A stretch of DNA of 64,000 bases from Thiobacillus sp. (GCF_018780105.1 NZ_JADMKC010000005.1:142482-206481); one strand, 5' to 3'. Positions 8,343-17,761 are shown, counted from the first letter of the stretch. Notes: generated by a model from the sequence alone, not told the origin. Translations and numbers: made by a program.

Positions 8343-8927
8343 ATGCCCCAGATTACCCGTGACAGCCTGATGAGCCTGGAAAGCTATGCCAAGGTTCGTC
8401 CGGCCTATCGCAGCGAGATGATCGCGCACAAGAAAAACCGCTCTGTGGCGTTGGGCGGGCACGTGACGCTGATTTTCGAAGACGAGAAAACCATGCGTTA
8501 CCAGATTCAGGAAATGCTGCGCGCCGAGCGAACCTTCGAAGACGCGGGTATCCAGGACGAACTGGATGCCTACAACCCGCTGATTCCGGATGGCAGCAAC
8601 TGGAAGGCGACCATGATGATCGAGTACCCCGATCCGGACGAGCGCCAGCTCGCCCTCGGGAAACTGAAGGGGATCGAGGACAGGGTGTGGGTTCAGGTGG
8701 CGGATCAGCCGCGGGTCTACGCCATCGCGGACGAAGACATGGAACGCGAGAACGCGGAGAAAACGTCGGCGGTGCACTTCTTGCGTTTTGAGCTCGATGC
8801 CACCTCGGCCGCGGCAGCCAAGTCGGGCGCGGCCATCCGCATGGGGATAGACCTCGTTGCCTATCCGGTGGAAGCAATCACCCTGGCAGAGAACGCGCGT
8901 GCTGCGCTGGTGGCCGATCTGGCCTAA
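8343..8927 (+). CDS. DUF3501 family protein
   Basis: A 194-residue protein starting at ATG 8343 behind AGGAGA; the ORF-track start at 8157 lies inside the Fe-S gene. It matches DUF3501 (ITRDSLMSLESYAKVRPAYRSEMIAHKKNR, then MRYQIQEMLRAER and YNPLIPDGSNWKATMMIEYPD). DUF3501 proteins almost always accompany the rubrerythrin/Fe-S oxidoreductase pair, and no biochemical function is known. It is cytoplasmic by appearance, with no Cys cluster or signal. It lies 22 bp after the Fe-S gene and is probably cotranscribed. Confidence 0.82.
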   Translation: MPQITRDSLMSLESYAKVRPAYRSEMIAHKKNRSVALGGHVTLIFEDEKTMRYQIQEMLRAERTFEDAGIQDELDAYNPLIPDGSNWKATMMIEYPDPDERQLALGKLKGIEDRVWVQVADQPRVYAIADEDMERENAEKTSAVHFLRFELDATSAAAAKSGAAIRMGIDLVAYPVEAITLAENARAALVADLA

Positions 8928-8983
8928 ATTCAAAGCAGGCGCGTAAACCCCAAACCTGGCGCCTTTTATTCCGGGAGGGCGCG

Positions 8984-10189
8984 ATGCTGGATCAATTGCT
9001 GGTTCATCAGGTACGGCGGCGGCTGGAAACATCCGGTTTGCCGCTGGTGGTTGAGCTGTGGAATGGCGAACGGCTCGGAGCGGTTGCGGATGCCAGCGTG
9101 CGTTTGCGCCTGCATCGTCCAACCAGTCTCAAGGCCATGGCCGATCCCAGCCTGGGCGTCCTGGCGCGAGCGTATGTCGAGGGGGCACTCGATCTGGAGG
9201 GCGACATCCGCGATATCCTGGCGCTCGGCGATCGCCTCTGCAACGCCAGCGCATGCACGCCGAAACCGGATTCGGAAGGCTGGAAGTGGTGGCGCCACAC
9301 GCGTAATCAGGACCGCAAGAACATCCAGTATCACTATGACGTATCCAACGATTTTTACGGTCTGTGGCTGGACGCCCGGCGGGTATATTCCTGCGCGTAT
9401 TTCAAGACCCCGGACATGAGCCTGGATGCCGCACAGGAAGCCAAACTCGATCACATCTGCCGCAAGCTCGACCTCAGATCGGGTGAACGCTTTCTCGATA
9501 TCGGCTGTGGTTGGGGCGGGCTGGTCCTGCATGCCGCCGAACGCTACGGCGTACAGGCGGTGGGCATCACCCTGTCGGATGACCAGCATGCCTATGTCAG
9601 CCAGCTGATCGAATCACGTGGATTGACGGGCCGCGTCGAGGTCCGCAAGCTGGATTACCGCGACGTTCCGGAGCGGGACGGCTATGACAAGATCGCCAGC
9701 GTCGGCATGTTCGAACACGTCGGTCGTGCCAATCTCATGGCGTATTTCGATCAGATCGCCGCGCTGCTGAAGCCCGGCGGCCTGGCGCTCAACCACGGTA
9801 TCACCGCAGCCACCCCTGCAGCAGGCGGTCTGGGCAGCGGTATTGCCGAGTTCGTCGAAGACTATGTGTTCCCAGGCGGTGAACTGGTTCATGTGTCGGA
9901 CGTGTTACGTACCGCGTCAGGCAGCGGCCTGGAATGTCTGGATGCCGAAAATCTGCGCCCGCATTACGGGAAAACGCTGTGGCACTGGGTGGCCCGGCTG
10001 GAACAGCATGCCGACGCCGCCAGCCGCCTGATAGGCGAACAAAAGTACCGTATCTGGCGTGTCTACCTGGCAGGTTCCGCTCATGCTTTCGATCGCGGCT
10101 GGCTGGAGTTGTGGCAGGTGCTGGCCGGCAAGGGTGTGAGCGGCGAGCAGCCGAACTATCGGTTCAGCCGGGAATATCAATACCGCTGA
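8984..10189 (+). CDS. cfa: Cyclopropane-fatty-acyl-phospholipid synthase
   Basis: A 401-residue SAM-dependent enzyme that adds a methylene bridge to unsaturated phospholipid acyl chains. Visible are the N-terminal lipid-binding domain, then YHYDVSNDFYGLWLD, YSCAYF and the SAM motif FLDIGCGWGGL at about residue 170. The active-site region FEHVGRANLMAYFD and the C-terminal WRVYLAGSAHAFDRGW complete the family pattern. Length fits the family (380-420). It stands alone between the DUF3501 gene and a bidirectional terminator. The conserved Cys involved in bicarbonate binding is plausibly that in YSCAYF. Confidence 0.9.
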   Translation: MLDQLLVHQVRRRLETSGLPLVVELWNGERLGAVADASVRLRLHRPTSLKAMADPSLGVLARAYVEGALDLEGDIRDILALGDRLCNASACTPKPDSEGWKWWRHTRNQDRKNIQYHYDVSNDFYGLWLDARRVYSCAYFKTPDMSLDAAQEAKLDHICRKLDLRSGERFLDIGCGWGGLVLHAAERYGVQAVGITLSDDQHAYVSQLIESRGLTGRVEVRKLDYRDVPERDGYDKIASVGMFEHVGRANLMAYFDQIAALLKPGGLALNHGITAATPAAGGLGSGIAEFVEDYVFPGGELVHVSDVLRTASGSGLECLDAENLRPHYGKTLWHWVARLEQHADAASRLIGEQKYRIWRVYLAGSAHAFDRGWLELWQVLAGKGVSGEQPNYRFSREYQYR

Positions 10190-10219
10190 TACGGGGCGGG
10201 CAGGTTCGAGGGCGAAAAA

Positions 10220-10247
10220 AACGGCAACGCACATGCGTTGCCGTTTT
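10220..10247. terminator. Bidirectional intrinsic terminator
   Basis: AACGGCAACGCA and TGCGTTGCCGTT form a perfect 12-bp stem, with A-rich sequence on the left and T-rich on the right, so it can terminate both the cyclopropane synthase (+) and the convergent PEP-CTERM gene (-). Confidence 0.88.
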
Positions 10248-10265
10248 GCTGAAGCCGGGTTGGAC

Positions 10266-11084
10266 TCAGGCGTGCGCTTTGCGGCGACGCATCATGCCCA
10301 TGCTGGCCAGGCCGAGCCCCACCAGCGCAAGAGAAGCGGGCTCGGGGATCGGATTGGGGTTGACCACCTGACCGTTGCGGACAGTAAAGATGTATTGGCC
10401 GTTGGTGTTCGAGTTCCGCGAGCCGTGGATCAGGCCGCTTGCGCTGGAGTCGAGGAAAGCGCGGTTGACCCGCGAACCAACGAACTCGAAGAAGGTGGAT
10501 GCGCCGTTGGAGTAGCCAGCCGCGGCAGAGATGCCGCCGAAACCGTTAGTGCCGCCGCTGGAGCTACCGGTTTCCCACAGGATAGTGTCGTAATTGAATT
10601 CGAAATCGAAGTTGCCGGCGCCGGTGTCGGCGCGCTCGGTGATGATGAGCTGGATGCTGTTGAGTTTGTCGGCCTGGCTGCTGAAGTAGCCGACATTGAT
10701 CCAGTTCACGCCGAACACGTTGTGGCCGCCGATGACGTCCTGGCCGTATTGCACGACGCCGCTCGCTGCGTTGCGGGTGTCGATATCGGCAAAGAAGGGG
10801 GCGAGCATGGGCGTCGAGCCGGATTTAATCGCAAACGGCGTAAAAGTGGTCAACGGCCCATTGAACGTGACGTTGCCGTTGTTGTTGACGAACAGGTTGG
10901 AGTGATTGATGCCGTTGAAATTCAGGGCGAAGCCAATCGCCACGGAGCCTGTCGACTGGTCGTCGTTGCGTGCAAGCGTGTTGTCGGTGAACAGGGCGGC
11001 GTCGTGGATTGCGCCGGCTTGTGCCTGTGCGGCAGAGAACAGGGTGATGCCCGCAAGCGCGAGGCTGAGTAAGGTTTGGTTCAT
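10266..11084 (-). CDS. NIDO-domain PEP-CTERM sorting domain protein
   Basis: A 272-residue exported protein: signal peptide (MNQTLLSLALAGITLFSAAQAQAG), a nidogen-like (NIDO) region (NGNVTFNGPL, APFFADIDTRN, IQLIITER), and a C-terminal PEP-CTERM signal (PIPEPASLALVGLGLASMG followed by MRRRK). PEP-CTERM proteins are cut and anchored by exosortase and are linked to exopolysaccharide and floc formation. No exosortase lies in the window, so it must be encoded elsewhere. It is convergent with cfa and has GGAG before the ATG. A probable sigma-54 promoter lies about 65 bp upstream. Confidence 0.85.
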   Translation of the reverse strand: MNQTLLSLALAGITLFSAAQAQAGAIHDAALFTDNTLARNDDQSTGSVAIGFALNFNGINHSNLFVNNNGNVTFNGPLTTFTPFAIKSGSTPMLAPFFADIDTRNAASGVVQYGQDVIGGHNVFGVNWINVGYFSSQADKLNSIQLIITERADTGAGNFDFEFNYDTILWETGSSSGGTNGFGGISAAAGYSNGASTFFEFVGSRVNRAFLDSSASGLIHGSRNSNTNGQYIFTVRNGQVVNPNPIPEPASLALVGLGLASMGMMRRRKAHA

Positions 11085-11148
11085 GTTTTAAGAAACTCCG
11101 TTATTTATATTGATTGAGAATGGTCTGTGCGACCACATCCGAATCATT

Positions 11149-11164
11149 AGCAAGCAGCATGCCA
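11149..11164 (-). promoter_or_regulatory. Probable sigma-54 (-24/-12) promoter for the PEP-CTERM gene
   Basis: On the minus strand the sequence reads TGGCAT-N5-TTGCT, one base off the RpoN consensus TGGCAC-N5-TTGCW. Initiation about 12 bp downstream gives a ~50-nt leader before the ATG at 11084. A CGTGA-N5-TCACG dyad at 11232-11246, about 70-80 bp upstream, could bind the required enhancer-binding protein. Confidence 0.6.
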
Positions 11165-11346
11165 TTTCTGGAATGTGGTTATTTTGTCTTTTTATTTCAT
11201 GGTGTTGCAGAGTTCTGTGCTGAATTTTATGCGTGAGGAAATCACGTTTCTGTAAAAAAAATCGACATGCCTTATTTGTGACTGTTGTCGCAAGTCCGGT
11301 ATCTGGGCGAAGACTTTCCCGTGCCGAGCCCATACAATTGGCGCGC

Positions 11347-11844
11347 ATGAAAAAGCCTTTGATGTTTTTGCTGTATCTGCCCCTGCTAGCCCACGCTGAG
11401 TGGGGGACAATCGAACAGGATTTCGAACAGGACAAACCCTGGGTCGAGGTGGCCGCGCAGTTGCCAGCCTATCCCCGGACCGAAAATCTGCTGCCTTTTT
11501 CCGTTTCCGCCGCGACCAGGCATCGTTATTTCATCGACGCGGTATCGATCAGCGTGAGCGAAGATCATGTGGTTCGCTATACGGCCGTGATCGAAACGGT
11601 TGGTGGCGCAAAAAACATTTCGTTCGAAGGATTGCGCTGCGAAACCGGCGAAAGCCGTCTGTACGCTTATGGGCATCCTGACGGTAGCTGGTCCAAGGCC
11701 CGTGATGCCGGTTGGAAGGACATCCAGTTTCGTTCGCCGCTTTCATACCAGAGAGCCCTGTATGAGGGATTTTTCTGCCCCGACGGGATTGCCGTTAAAG
11801 ACGTGAAAACTGCCGTGAGCAATCTGCAGCAGGGGGCGCGATGA
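11347..11844 (+). CDS. CNP1-like family protein
   Basis: A 165-residue secreted protein starting at ATG 11347 ([20 protein letters not shown], a short signal peptide); the ORF-track start at 11233 adds 38 unconserved residues. The mature part matches the CNP1-like family: [33 protein letters not shown], the [13 protein letters not shown] stretch and a C-terminal GFFCPDG. The two conserved Cys could form a disulfide in the periplasm. Function is unknown. Its stop overlaps the proB start by 4 bp, and this obg/CNP1/proB neighbourhood recurs in betaproteobacteria. Confidence 0.82.
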   Translation: MKKPLMFLLYLPLLAHAEWGTIEQDFEQDKPWVEVAAQLPAYPRTENLLPFSVSAATRHRYFIDAVSISVSEDHVVRYTAVIETVGGAKNISFEGLRCETGESRLYAYGHPDGSWSKARDAGWKDIQFRSPLSYQRALYEGFFCPDGIAVKDVKTAVSNLQQGAR

Positions 11845-12965
11845 ATACGTCGATCGTCAAGGATGCGCGGCGTATTGTCGTCAAGGTCGGATCGAGTCTG
11901 GTCACCGCCGAGGGCCGCGGGCTCGATCATGCCGCCCTGGCGCGTTGGGCCGAGCAGATTGCTGCGCTTGCCGAACAGGGCAGGGAGGTCGTGCTGGTGT
12001 CCTCGGGTGCGATTGCCGAGGGAATCGCGCGGCTGGGCTGGAGCAAGCGCCCCAAGGCAGTCAATGAACTGCAGGCAGCGGCTGCGGTCGGCCAGATGGG
12101 GCTGGTACAGGCGTATGAATCCATTTTTCGCACCCACAATCTACATGCTGCACAAGTTTTGCTGACCCACGAAGATCTGGCTGACCGCACGCGCTATCTG
12201 AATGCGCGCTCAACCTTGCGCACATTGCTGGAACTGAAGGTGGTGCCGATCATCAACGAAAACGACACGGTCGCCACCGATGAAATCCGCCTCGGCGACA
12301 ATGACACGCTGGGCGCGCTGGTCACCAATCTGATCGAGGCCGACTGCCTGATCATTCTGACCGACCAGACCGGCTTGTATACCGCCGACCCGCGCCGCGA
12401 TGTGACAGCGACCCTGGTGAGCGATGCCCTGGCGGGGGACCCCGAACTCGAACGTATGGCAGGCGGGGCAGGCAGCAGCGTGGGAACGGGCGGCATGCTG
12501 ACCAAGATTCTTGCCGCCAAACGTGCGGCGCGTAGCGGCGCGCATACCGTGATCTGCAGCGGGCGTGAAGAACGCGTGTTGTTGCGTCTGGCTGCAGGGG
12601 AGACGATCGGCAGCCAGCTGGTGGCGCGCCAGGCGCCGCTCGCGGCACGACGCCAGTGGCTGGCTGACCATCTGCAATTGCATGGCGGCGTGGTGCTGGA
12701 CGAGGGGGCCGTGCGAGCCTTGCGCGACGAGGGAAAAAGCCTGTTGCCGGTTGGGGTGAAATGCGTTGTCGGTGAATTCGAGCGCGGTGAAGTCGTTACC
12801 GTAAGCGACATGAACGGACGCGAAATTGCGCGCGGGCTGGCCAATTACAGCGCCAGCGAAGCGCGGCGAATAGCCGGCAAACCCAGCAGCGCGATCGAGT
12901 CCGAGCTGGGCTATATGGATGAACCCGAGCTGATCCATCGCGATAATCTGGTGGTGCTGGCATGA
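11841..12965 (+). CDS. proB: Glutamate 5-kinase
   Basis: ProB phosphorylates glutamate in the first step of proline synthesis. The 374-residue protein has the amino-acid kinase domain ([60 protein letters not shown]) and a C-terminal PUA domain from about residue 280 ([16 protein letters not shown]). It overlaps CNP1 upstream and the phosphatase downstream by 4 bp each, giving a tightly coupled four-gene run. proA is not in the window. Confidence 0.94.
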   Translation: MNTSIVKDARRIVVKVGSSLVTAEGRGLDHAALARWAEQIAALAEQGREVVLVSSGAIAEGIARLGWSKRPKAVNELQAAAAVGQMGLVQAYESIFRTHNLHAAQVLLTHEDLADRTRYLNARSTLRTLLELKVVPIINENDTVATDEIRLGDNDTLGALVTNLIEADCLIILTDQTGLYTADPRRDVTATLVSDALAGDPELERMAGGAGSSVGTGGMLTKILAAKRAARSGAHTVICSGREERVLLRLAAGETIGSQLVARQAPLAARRQWLADHLQLHGGVVLDEGAVRALRDEGKSLLPVGVKCVVGEFERGEVVTVSDMNGREIARGLANYSASEARRIAGKPSSAIESELGYMDEPELIHRDNLVVLA

Positions 12966-13558
12966 GCGTAACGCTGGACTTGATGCGTCATGGCGAGCCA
13001 GTGGGTGGACGCAAATACCGGGGGCAGATCGACGATCCACTATCGGAAAAGGGCTGGGCGCAGATGCATGCGGCAGTGGGCGATCAGGCGCCATGGACGC
13101 GGATCGTGTCGTCGCCTTTATCGCGTTGCCGCGCCTTTTCAGAAATGTTGGCCGAGCGTCACAAGCTGCCGCTTGCGTTCGATCCACGCTTGCAGGAAGT
13201 GGGGTTTGGCGTGTGGGAAGGCAAGACCGCTGCCGAAATCGAACTGGAGGCGCCCGGAACCCTGGCGCGTTTCAAGGGTGATCCCGTCCACGCGCGCCCG
13301 CAAGGCGCCGAGCCGCTGGCAGACTTTCAGGCACGGGTGGCCGCCGGCCTCGATGCCGTGGTGTCGCAGAGCCCCGACCAGCATGTGCTGGTGGTGGGGC
13401 ATGCCGGTGTGGTGCGCATGGCGCTGGCCTGGGCGCTGCATATCCCGCTGCAGCATGCCTACCGGATTGAAGTGGCAAGCGCATCGATGACGCGTCTGCG
13501 CTTCAGTAGAGGATTCGCCAGCCTGATCTTCCACGGCGGAAGCTTGCCCGGGCGGTGA
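12962..13558 (+). CDS. Histidine phosphatase family protein (alpha-ribazole phosphatase/CobC-like)
   Basis: A 198-residue phosphoglycerate-mutase-fold phosphatase with the catalytic LMRHGEP near residue 10, the second Arg in [11 protein letters not shown], the Glu in [12 protein letters not shown], and the distal His in [10 protein letters not shown]. The RHGEP opening and size resemble CobC, which dephosphorylates alpha-ribazole phosphate in cobamide assembly. The next gene is a BtuF-like cobalamin-binding protein, which supports a B12 link, but a general phosphatase role cannot be ruled out. It is translationally coupled on both sides. Confidence 0.78.
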   Translation: MSVTLDLMRHGEPVGGRKYRGQIDDPLSEKGWAQMHAAVGDQAPWTRIVSSPLSRCRAFSEMLAERHKLPLAFDPRLQEVGFGVWEGKTAAEIELEAPGTLARFKGDPVHARPQGAEPLADFQARVAAGLDAVVSQSPDQHVLVVGHAGVVRMALAWALHIPLQHAYRIEVASASMTRLRFSRGFASLIFHGGSLPGR

Positions 13559-14433
13559 TCCGCTTCCTGTTTGTTTGCCTGTGCGCGTTGCTGGCATGGC
13601 CAGCGCAGGCCGCGATGATCGAAGTGCGCGACGATGCCGGACAGATGCTCGCATTTGCCCGCCCGCCGCAGCGCATTATTTCCCTGACGCCCCACCTGAC
13701 CGAACTGCTGTTTGCCGTTGGCGCGGGCCCGCAGATCGTGGGCGTCGATAGTGCCAGCGATTATCCGCCCGCTGCTCAGGCGTTGCCACGCATCGGTGAT
13801 TTCAGCCGGGTGAATTTCGAACGCGTCCTGGCGCTGAAACCCGACCTGGTGCTTGTATGGCTGGACGGCAATCGCGCCGTCGATATTCATGGCCTGAAGA
13901 AAATGGGGGTGCCGGTTTTGCAAACCCGTGCCACCCGGCTTGACGACGTTGCACGCCTGCTGCGTATGCTTGGCGTGGCGACCGGCCATGAGGAACAGGG
14001 CGAGGCTGCGGCAAAGGCATACCGGACACGGCTGGCTGCGTTGCAAATGAGAAATCCCGGGCAGCCTCCGCTCAAGGTGTTTTATCAGGTGTGGGATCGG
14101 CCGCTGATGACGGTGGGCGGGGCGCACTGGATCAGCGATGCGCTGCAGCTGTGTGGCGCACTCAACGTGTTTGCCGATCTGCCCGGGTTGTCGCCGGTGG
14201 TGTCACGCGAGGCTGTGTTGCAGCGTGCGCCGGAGGTGGTCGTGAGTGGCAGCGATGCGCCGGACATGCGCGCGCAGTGGCAAGGGTTTCCGGGGCTGCC
14301 TGCAGTGAAAAGGCAGGCCTTCGTGCGCATTGATGCGGATCGTCTGCACCGTCCGACGCCACGTTTGGTTGAGGGGGTGGCCGCGCTGTGCAATGTACTC
14401 CAGCCCGCGATACGGCACTCCGGTCAGCGTTGA
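13555..14433 (+). CDS. Periplasmic cobalamin/siderophore ABC substrate-binding protein (BtuF-like)
   Basis: A 292-residue exported binding protein with GTG start overlapping the phosphatase by 4 bp and signal sequence [17 protein letters not shown]. Class III binding-protein features are [30 protein letters not shown], a [11 protein letters not shown] stretch and a C-terminal [11 protein letters not shown]. The phosphatase neighbour favours vitamin B12 or cobamide as ligand. No permease or ATPase genes are adjacent, so partners must be elsewhere. Its 3' end overlaps the convergent fur gene by 10 bp. Confidence 0.8.
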   Translation: MIRFLFVCLCALLAWPAQAAMIEVRDDAGQMLAFARPPQRIISLTPHLTELLFAVGAGPQIVGVDSASDYPPAAQALPRIGDFSRVNFERVLALKPDLVLVWLDGNRAVDIHGLKKMGVPVLQTRATRLDDVARLLRMLGVATGHEEQGEAAAKAYRTRLAALQMRNPGQPPLKVFYQVWDRPLMTVGGAHWISDALQLCGALNVFADLPGLSPVVSREAVLQRAPEVVVSGSDAPDMRAQWQGFPGLPAVKRQAFVRIDADRLHRPTPRLVEGVAALCNVLQPAIRHSGQR

Positions 14434-14870
14434 CGCGCTGGGCTCGGCTTGCGGTTGGGGCAGTTTTCCTTGATGCAATCGGCGTAGATCTGCAGCGAAT
14501 GATCGTGGATGGCGAAGCCGCGTTCCTTGGCGATCCGGTGCTGGCGCTTCTCGATTTCGGCGTCGATGAATTCCTCGACCTTGCCGCATTGCATGCAAAC
14601 CAGATGGTCGTGATGGTCGCCGTGATTGAGTTCAAAAACCGCCTTGTCGCTATCGAAATGATGGCGCATCAACAAACCTGCCTGTTCGAACTGCGTCAGC
14701 ACGCGATACACCGTTGCCAGGCCAATATCCTGGCCATCGTCAGTCAGCAGTCGATACACCTCTTCTGCCGTCATGTGACGCTTGTCGCTTTGCTCAAATA
14801 AATCGAGGATTTTCAGCCGTGGCAGCGTGGCTTTGAGACCGATGTTTTTGAGATCGGAGGGGTTGCTCAA
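14424..14870 (-). CDS. fur: Ferric uptake regulator Fur
   Basis: A 148-residue iron-responsive repressor. Visible are the winged-helix DNA-binding domain ([42 protein letters not shown]), the HHDH-containing metal motif ([13 protein letters not shown]) and the CxxC zinc site in [12 protein letters not shown], with a further C-terminal Cys pair (CIKENC). Divergent transcription from bamE is the usual fur-bamE arrangement of betaproteobacteria. The ATG is at 14870, 79 bp from the bamE start. Confidence 0.95.
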   Translation of the reverse strand: MSNPSDLKNIGLKATLPRLKILDLFEQSDKRHMTAEEVYRLLTDDGQDIGLATVYRVLTQFEQAGLLMRHHFDSDKAVFELNHGDHHDHLVCMQCGKVEEFIDAEIEKRQHRIAKERGFAIHDHSLQIYADCIKENCPNRKPSPARQR

Positions 14871-14949
14871 TGGGGGCTCCAGAATGGGAACACGAATACG
14901 TTATGATACGTCTTTTCACCCCCGCCTTATCCCTTCTGGCTACTTGGCT

Positions 14950-15390
14950 ATGCGTCGTGTTTTGCTTCCCGTAATATGTTTGAGCCTGCTTGCCGGGTGT
15001 TCGCTGGTTGAGCGCGTCCAGAAGTTTGGACCCTATCGTGTCAATGTGCAGCAGGGCAACGCCCTCGATGCCGAAAGCGTCGCCCGCCTGAAACCGGGAA
15101 TGAGCCGTTCGCAAGTCCGCTTTTTGTTGGGAACGCCGCTGGTGGTGGACCCCTTCCGCAACGATCGCTGGGACTACGTGTACGTCTACTATGAAGCGGG
15201 CAGCCTGGTCGAGCAAAAGCGCATCAGCCTGTTTTTTGAGGGCGATACGCTCGCACGTATCGAAGGGGATATGCCTGCGCCTCCTGCCCCGACTTCTGAC
15301 GTGCCGGGCACAACTTCTTCGGTAGAGCCCCAATCGCCAGCCGTTCCCGTTGCGACGCCGGTTCCTCCCTCACCGGGCGTACAGCCGTGA
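14950..15390 (+). CDS. bamE: Outer membrane protein assembly factor BamE (SmpA/OmlA lipoprotein)
   Basis: BamE is a small lipoprotein of the BAM complex. From ATG 14950 the 146-residue product has a lipoprotein signal with lipobox LLAGC, the core [35 protein letters not shown], and [14 protein letters not shown] Pro/Ser-rich C-terminal tail of about 35 residues ([12 protein letters not shown]...) extends beyond E. coli BamE. The ORF-track start at 14782 reads through the fur promoter and is rejected. The stop overlaps dapB by 4 bp. Confidence 0.92.
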   Translation: MRRVLLPVICLSLLAGCSLVERVQKFGPYRVNVQQGNALDAESVARLKPGMSRSQVRFLLGTPLVVDPFRNDRWDYVYVYYEAGSLVEQKRISLFFEGDTLARIEGDMPAPPAPTSDVPGTTSSVEPQSPAVPVATPVPPSPGVQP

Positions 15391-16190
15391 CGGTGCAGGT
15401 TGCCATCGCCGGCGTGTCCGGCCGGATGGGGCGTGCCCTGATCGAGGCAGTTGCTGCGGACGCAGGGTGCGCTTTGCATGCGGCGATCGATCGTCCCGCC
15501 AGCCCCTTGCTGGGCCAGGATGCGGGTGCGGCCTGGGGCACGGCCAGCAATGTGCGGGTAACCGACGAGCTCGCGGCTGCGCTGCACAATGCGCACGTTC
15601 TGATTGATTTCACACGTCCCGAGGCGACATTTACCTATCTCGACGCCTGTTCGGCGGCTGGCGTGCCGCTGGTCATCGGCACGACGGGGTTCGATGAGGC
15701 CGGCAAGGCGCGTATTGCCGCAGCAGCGCGGCAGATCCCCATTGTTTTTGCACCCAATATGAGCGTGGGCGTGAATCTGTTGATGAAGCTTGCCGAGCTT
15801 GCCGCGCAGGTGCTGGAAGATGGCTATGACATCGAGATCATCGAGGCCCACCATCGCCACAAGGTTGATGCGCCTTCAGGAACGGCGCTCGGCTTGGGGC
15901 AGGCCGTTGCCGGGGCACTTCAACGCGATCTGGCGCAGTGCGCTGTGTACGGTCGCGAAGGCATGACCGGCGAACGCGACCCCAAAACCATCGGTTTTGC
16001 CACCGTGCGCGGCGGCGACATCGTGGGCGACCACACGCTGCTGTTTGCCGGCATCGGCGAACGTGTCGAGCTCACCCACAAGGCAAGCAGTCGTGCCACT
16101 TTTGCGCAGGGTGCGCTGCGTGCGGCCAAATGGCTGCAGGGCCGTGCCCCGGGCCTGTATGACATGCGCGATGTGCTCAATCTCAAATAA
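15387..16190 (+). CDS. dapB: 4-hydroxy-tetrahydrodipicolinate reductase
   Basis: DapB reduces tetrahydrodipicolinate precursor with NAD(P)H in the diaminopimelate pathway. The 267-residue protein starts with GTG and shows the Rossmann motif [39 protein letters not shown] and the substrate-binding [19 protein letters not shown]. Length is normal (about 270). It is coupled to bamE by a 4-bp overlap. Together with dapA at the left edge, two steps of the same pathway lie within 16 kb. Confidence 0.95.
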   Translation: MTVQVAIAGVSGRMGRALIEAVAADAGCALHAAIDRPASPLLGQDAGAAWGTASNVRVTDELAAALHNAHVLIDFTRPEATFTYLDACSAAGVPLVIGTTGFDEAGKARIAAAARQIPIVFAPNMSVGVNLLMKLAELAAQVLEDGYDIEIIEAHHRHKVDAPSGTALGLGQAVAGALQRDLAQCAVYGREGMTGERDPKTIGFATVRGGDIVGDHTLLFAGIGERVELTHKASSRATFAQGALRAAKWLQGRAPGLYDMRDVLNLK

Positions 16191-16209
16191 GTGAAATCCA
16201 GGAAACCCC

Positions 16210-16464
16210 ATGAACGTCGTCAAGGTATACAGCACAGGAACGTGCCCGATTTGCGTCAAAGCCAAAGCGTTTCTCGACAAGCGCGGCATCGGTTATGACG
16301 AGGTTCGAATCGACCTCGATCGTGAAGCCATGAAAGAGTTTGCAGTCGTCACCAATGGTGCGCGCACGGTCCCGCAGATCGTGATCGAGGGCAAGTGCAT
16401 CGGCGGGTTTACCGAGCTGACCGAACTCGATATGGACGGCGAACTGGATCATCTGCAGCCCTGA
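16210..16464 (+). CDS. Glutaredoxin
   Basis: An 84-residue thioredoxin-fold protein with a dithiol active site CPIC at residues 13-16 (YSTGTCPICVKAKAFL), the cis-Pro in ARTVPQIVIEGK, and the glutathione-binding IGGFTEL. CPIC differs from the common CPYC, and the length matches GrxC-type glutaredoxins. It probably reduces mixed disulfides with glutathione. It lies 19 bp after dapB with SD AGGA and is likely cotranscribed with it. Confidence 0.87.
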   Translation: MNVVKVYSTGTCPICVKAKAFLDKRGIGYDEVRIDLDREAMKEFAVVTNGARTVPQIVIEGKCIGGFTELTELDMDGELDHLQP

Positions 16465-16501
16465 ATAGTCGGCCGTATGCCCGTTTTGGCGCCACTGGCG
16501 A

Positions 16502-16530
16502 TTGAAGCGGGCTCACGAATCGGCTATAAT
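16502..16530 (+). promoter_or_regulatory. Sigma-70 promoter for carAB
   Basis: TTGAAG (16502-16507), a 17-bp spacer and a perfect TATAAT (16525-16530). Transcription would start near 16537, just before a stem-loop in the leader. Confidence 0.8.
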
Positions 16531-16540
16531 TTTGGCATTC

Positions 16541-16580
16541 AATTTCAGGCGGGTTGCGCAAGCGGCCCGCCTGAATTTTG
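16541..16580 (+). promoter_or_regulatory. Terminator-like hairpin in the carA leader (possible attenuator)
   Basis: TTCAGGCGGG pairs with CCCGCCTGAA over 10 bp around a 12-nt loop and is followed by TTTTG. It lies wholly between the promoter and the carA start, so it cannot terminate an upstream gene driven from elsewhere without also affecting carAB. It could attenuate carAB in response to pyrimidines or arginine, or simply be the end of the glutaredoxin transcript. Confidence 0.5.
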
Positions 16581-16619
16581 TCACCTGCGCCACGATCACC
16601 GTCTTTCTGGAGTCTCCCC

Positions 16620-17759
16620 TTGCCACGTACCCAGCCCGCCATCCTTGTTCTAGCTGACGGTTCTGTATTTCGCGGTCACTCGGTCGGTGCGGAAGGCATG
16701 ACTGTCGGCGAGGTGGTGTTCAACACGGCCATGACGGGATACCAGGAAATCCTCACGGATCCGTCCTACTCGCGCCAGATCGTGACGCTGACCTATCCGC
16801 ATATCGGCAACAGCGGCATCAATACCGAAGACATCGAGGCAGTTCGCATCCATGCGGCAGGCCTGGTCGTGCGCGACGTGCCCCGCCTGCATTCGAACTT
16901 TCGTGCAAACCAGCCGCTGCCGGAATATCTCAAAAGCCAGAATGTAGTGGCCATTACCGATATCGACACGCGGCGCCTGACCCGTGTGTTGCGGGAAAAA
17001 GGCGCGCAAAGCGGCTGCGTCATGGCGGGCAATCTGGACGAGGCGGCGGCGCTCGAAGCTGCGCGCGGATTTCCCGGGCTTGCCGGCATGGACCTGGCCA
17101 AGGTGGTCAGCGTGTCAACGGCATACGAGTGGAGCGAAACCGAATGGCGTCTGGGGCGTGGTTACGGCAAGCAGGACGCACCGCGTTTTCATGTGGTCGC
17201 GTTCGACTATGGCGTCAAACGCAACATCCTGCGCATGCTGGCCGAGCGCGGCTGTCGTCTGACCGTATTGCCTGCCACCGCGACTGCGGCCGACGTGCTG
17301 GCGCTCAAGCCTGATGGTGTGTTCCTGTCCAATGGCCCGGGCGACCCCGAGCCCTGCGACTACGCAATCCGTGCGATTGCCGAACTGGTCGCAGCAAAGA
17401 TCCCCGTTTTCGGAATCTGCCTTGGCCACCAGTTGCTCGCGCTCGCTTCGGGCGCCAAGACCGTGAAAATGAAATTCGGCCACCACGGCGCGAACCATCC
17501 GGTCAAGGATCTCGATAGCGGCCGGGTGGCGATCACCAGCCAGAACCATGGCTTTGCGGTTGACGCGGCGACCCTGCCGGCCAATCTGCGCAGCACCCAC
17601 GTTTCCCTGTTCGACGGTTCGCTGCAGGGCATTGCCCGCACCGATGCGCCGGCATTCAGCTTTCAGGGCCACCCTGAAGCCAGCCCCGGTCCGCACGACG
17701 TGAGTTATCTGTTCGACCGGTTTATTCAATTGATGGCCGACCACGCCCCGGTATCCTGA
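16620..17759 (+). CDS. carA: Carbamoyl-phosphate synthase small (glutaminase) subunit
   Basis: CarA hydrolyses glutamine and passes ammonia to CarB for carbamoyl phosphate, the precursor of arginine and pyrimidines. I choose TTG 16620 ([19 protein letters not shown]) with SD TGGAG seven bases upstream; the ORF-track start at 16578 lies inside the leader hairpin. The 379-residue protein has the small domain ([17 protein letters not shown]), then the class I amidotransferase with nucleophile Cys in [10 protein letters not shown] (about 266) and the His/Glu pair in [11 protein letters not shown]. carB follows after 2 bp. Confidence 0.95.
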   Translation: MPRTQPAILVLADGSVFRGHSVGAEGMTVGEVVFNTAMTGYQEILTDPSYSRQIVTLTYPHIGNSGINTEDIEAVRIHAAGLVVRDVPRLHSNFRANQPLPEYLKSQNVVAITDIDTRRLTRVLREKGAQSGCVMAGNLDEAAALEAARGFPGLAGMDLAKVVSVSTAYEWSETEWRLGRGYGKQDAPRFHVVAFDYGVKRNILRMLAERGCRLTVLPATATAADVLALKPDGVFLSNGPGDPEPCDYAIRAIAELVAAKIPVFGICLGHQLLALASGAKTVKMKFGHHGANHPVKDLDSGRVAITSQNHGFAVDAATLPANLRSTHVSLFDGSLQGIARTDAPAFSFQGHPEASPGPHDVSYLFDRFIQLMADHAPVS

Positions 17760-17761
17760 CC

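Noticed and set aside
11085-11346. Short minus-strand ORFs (11088-11435, 11192-11410) as genes
   Set aside because: Low-GC intergenic region with promoter signals; the ORFs have no RBS or family resemblance and run into the CNP1-like gene.
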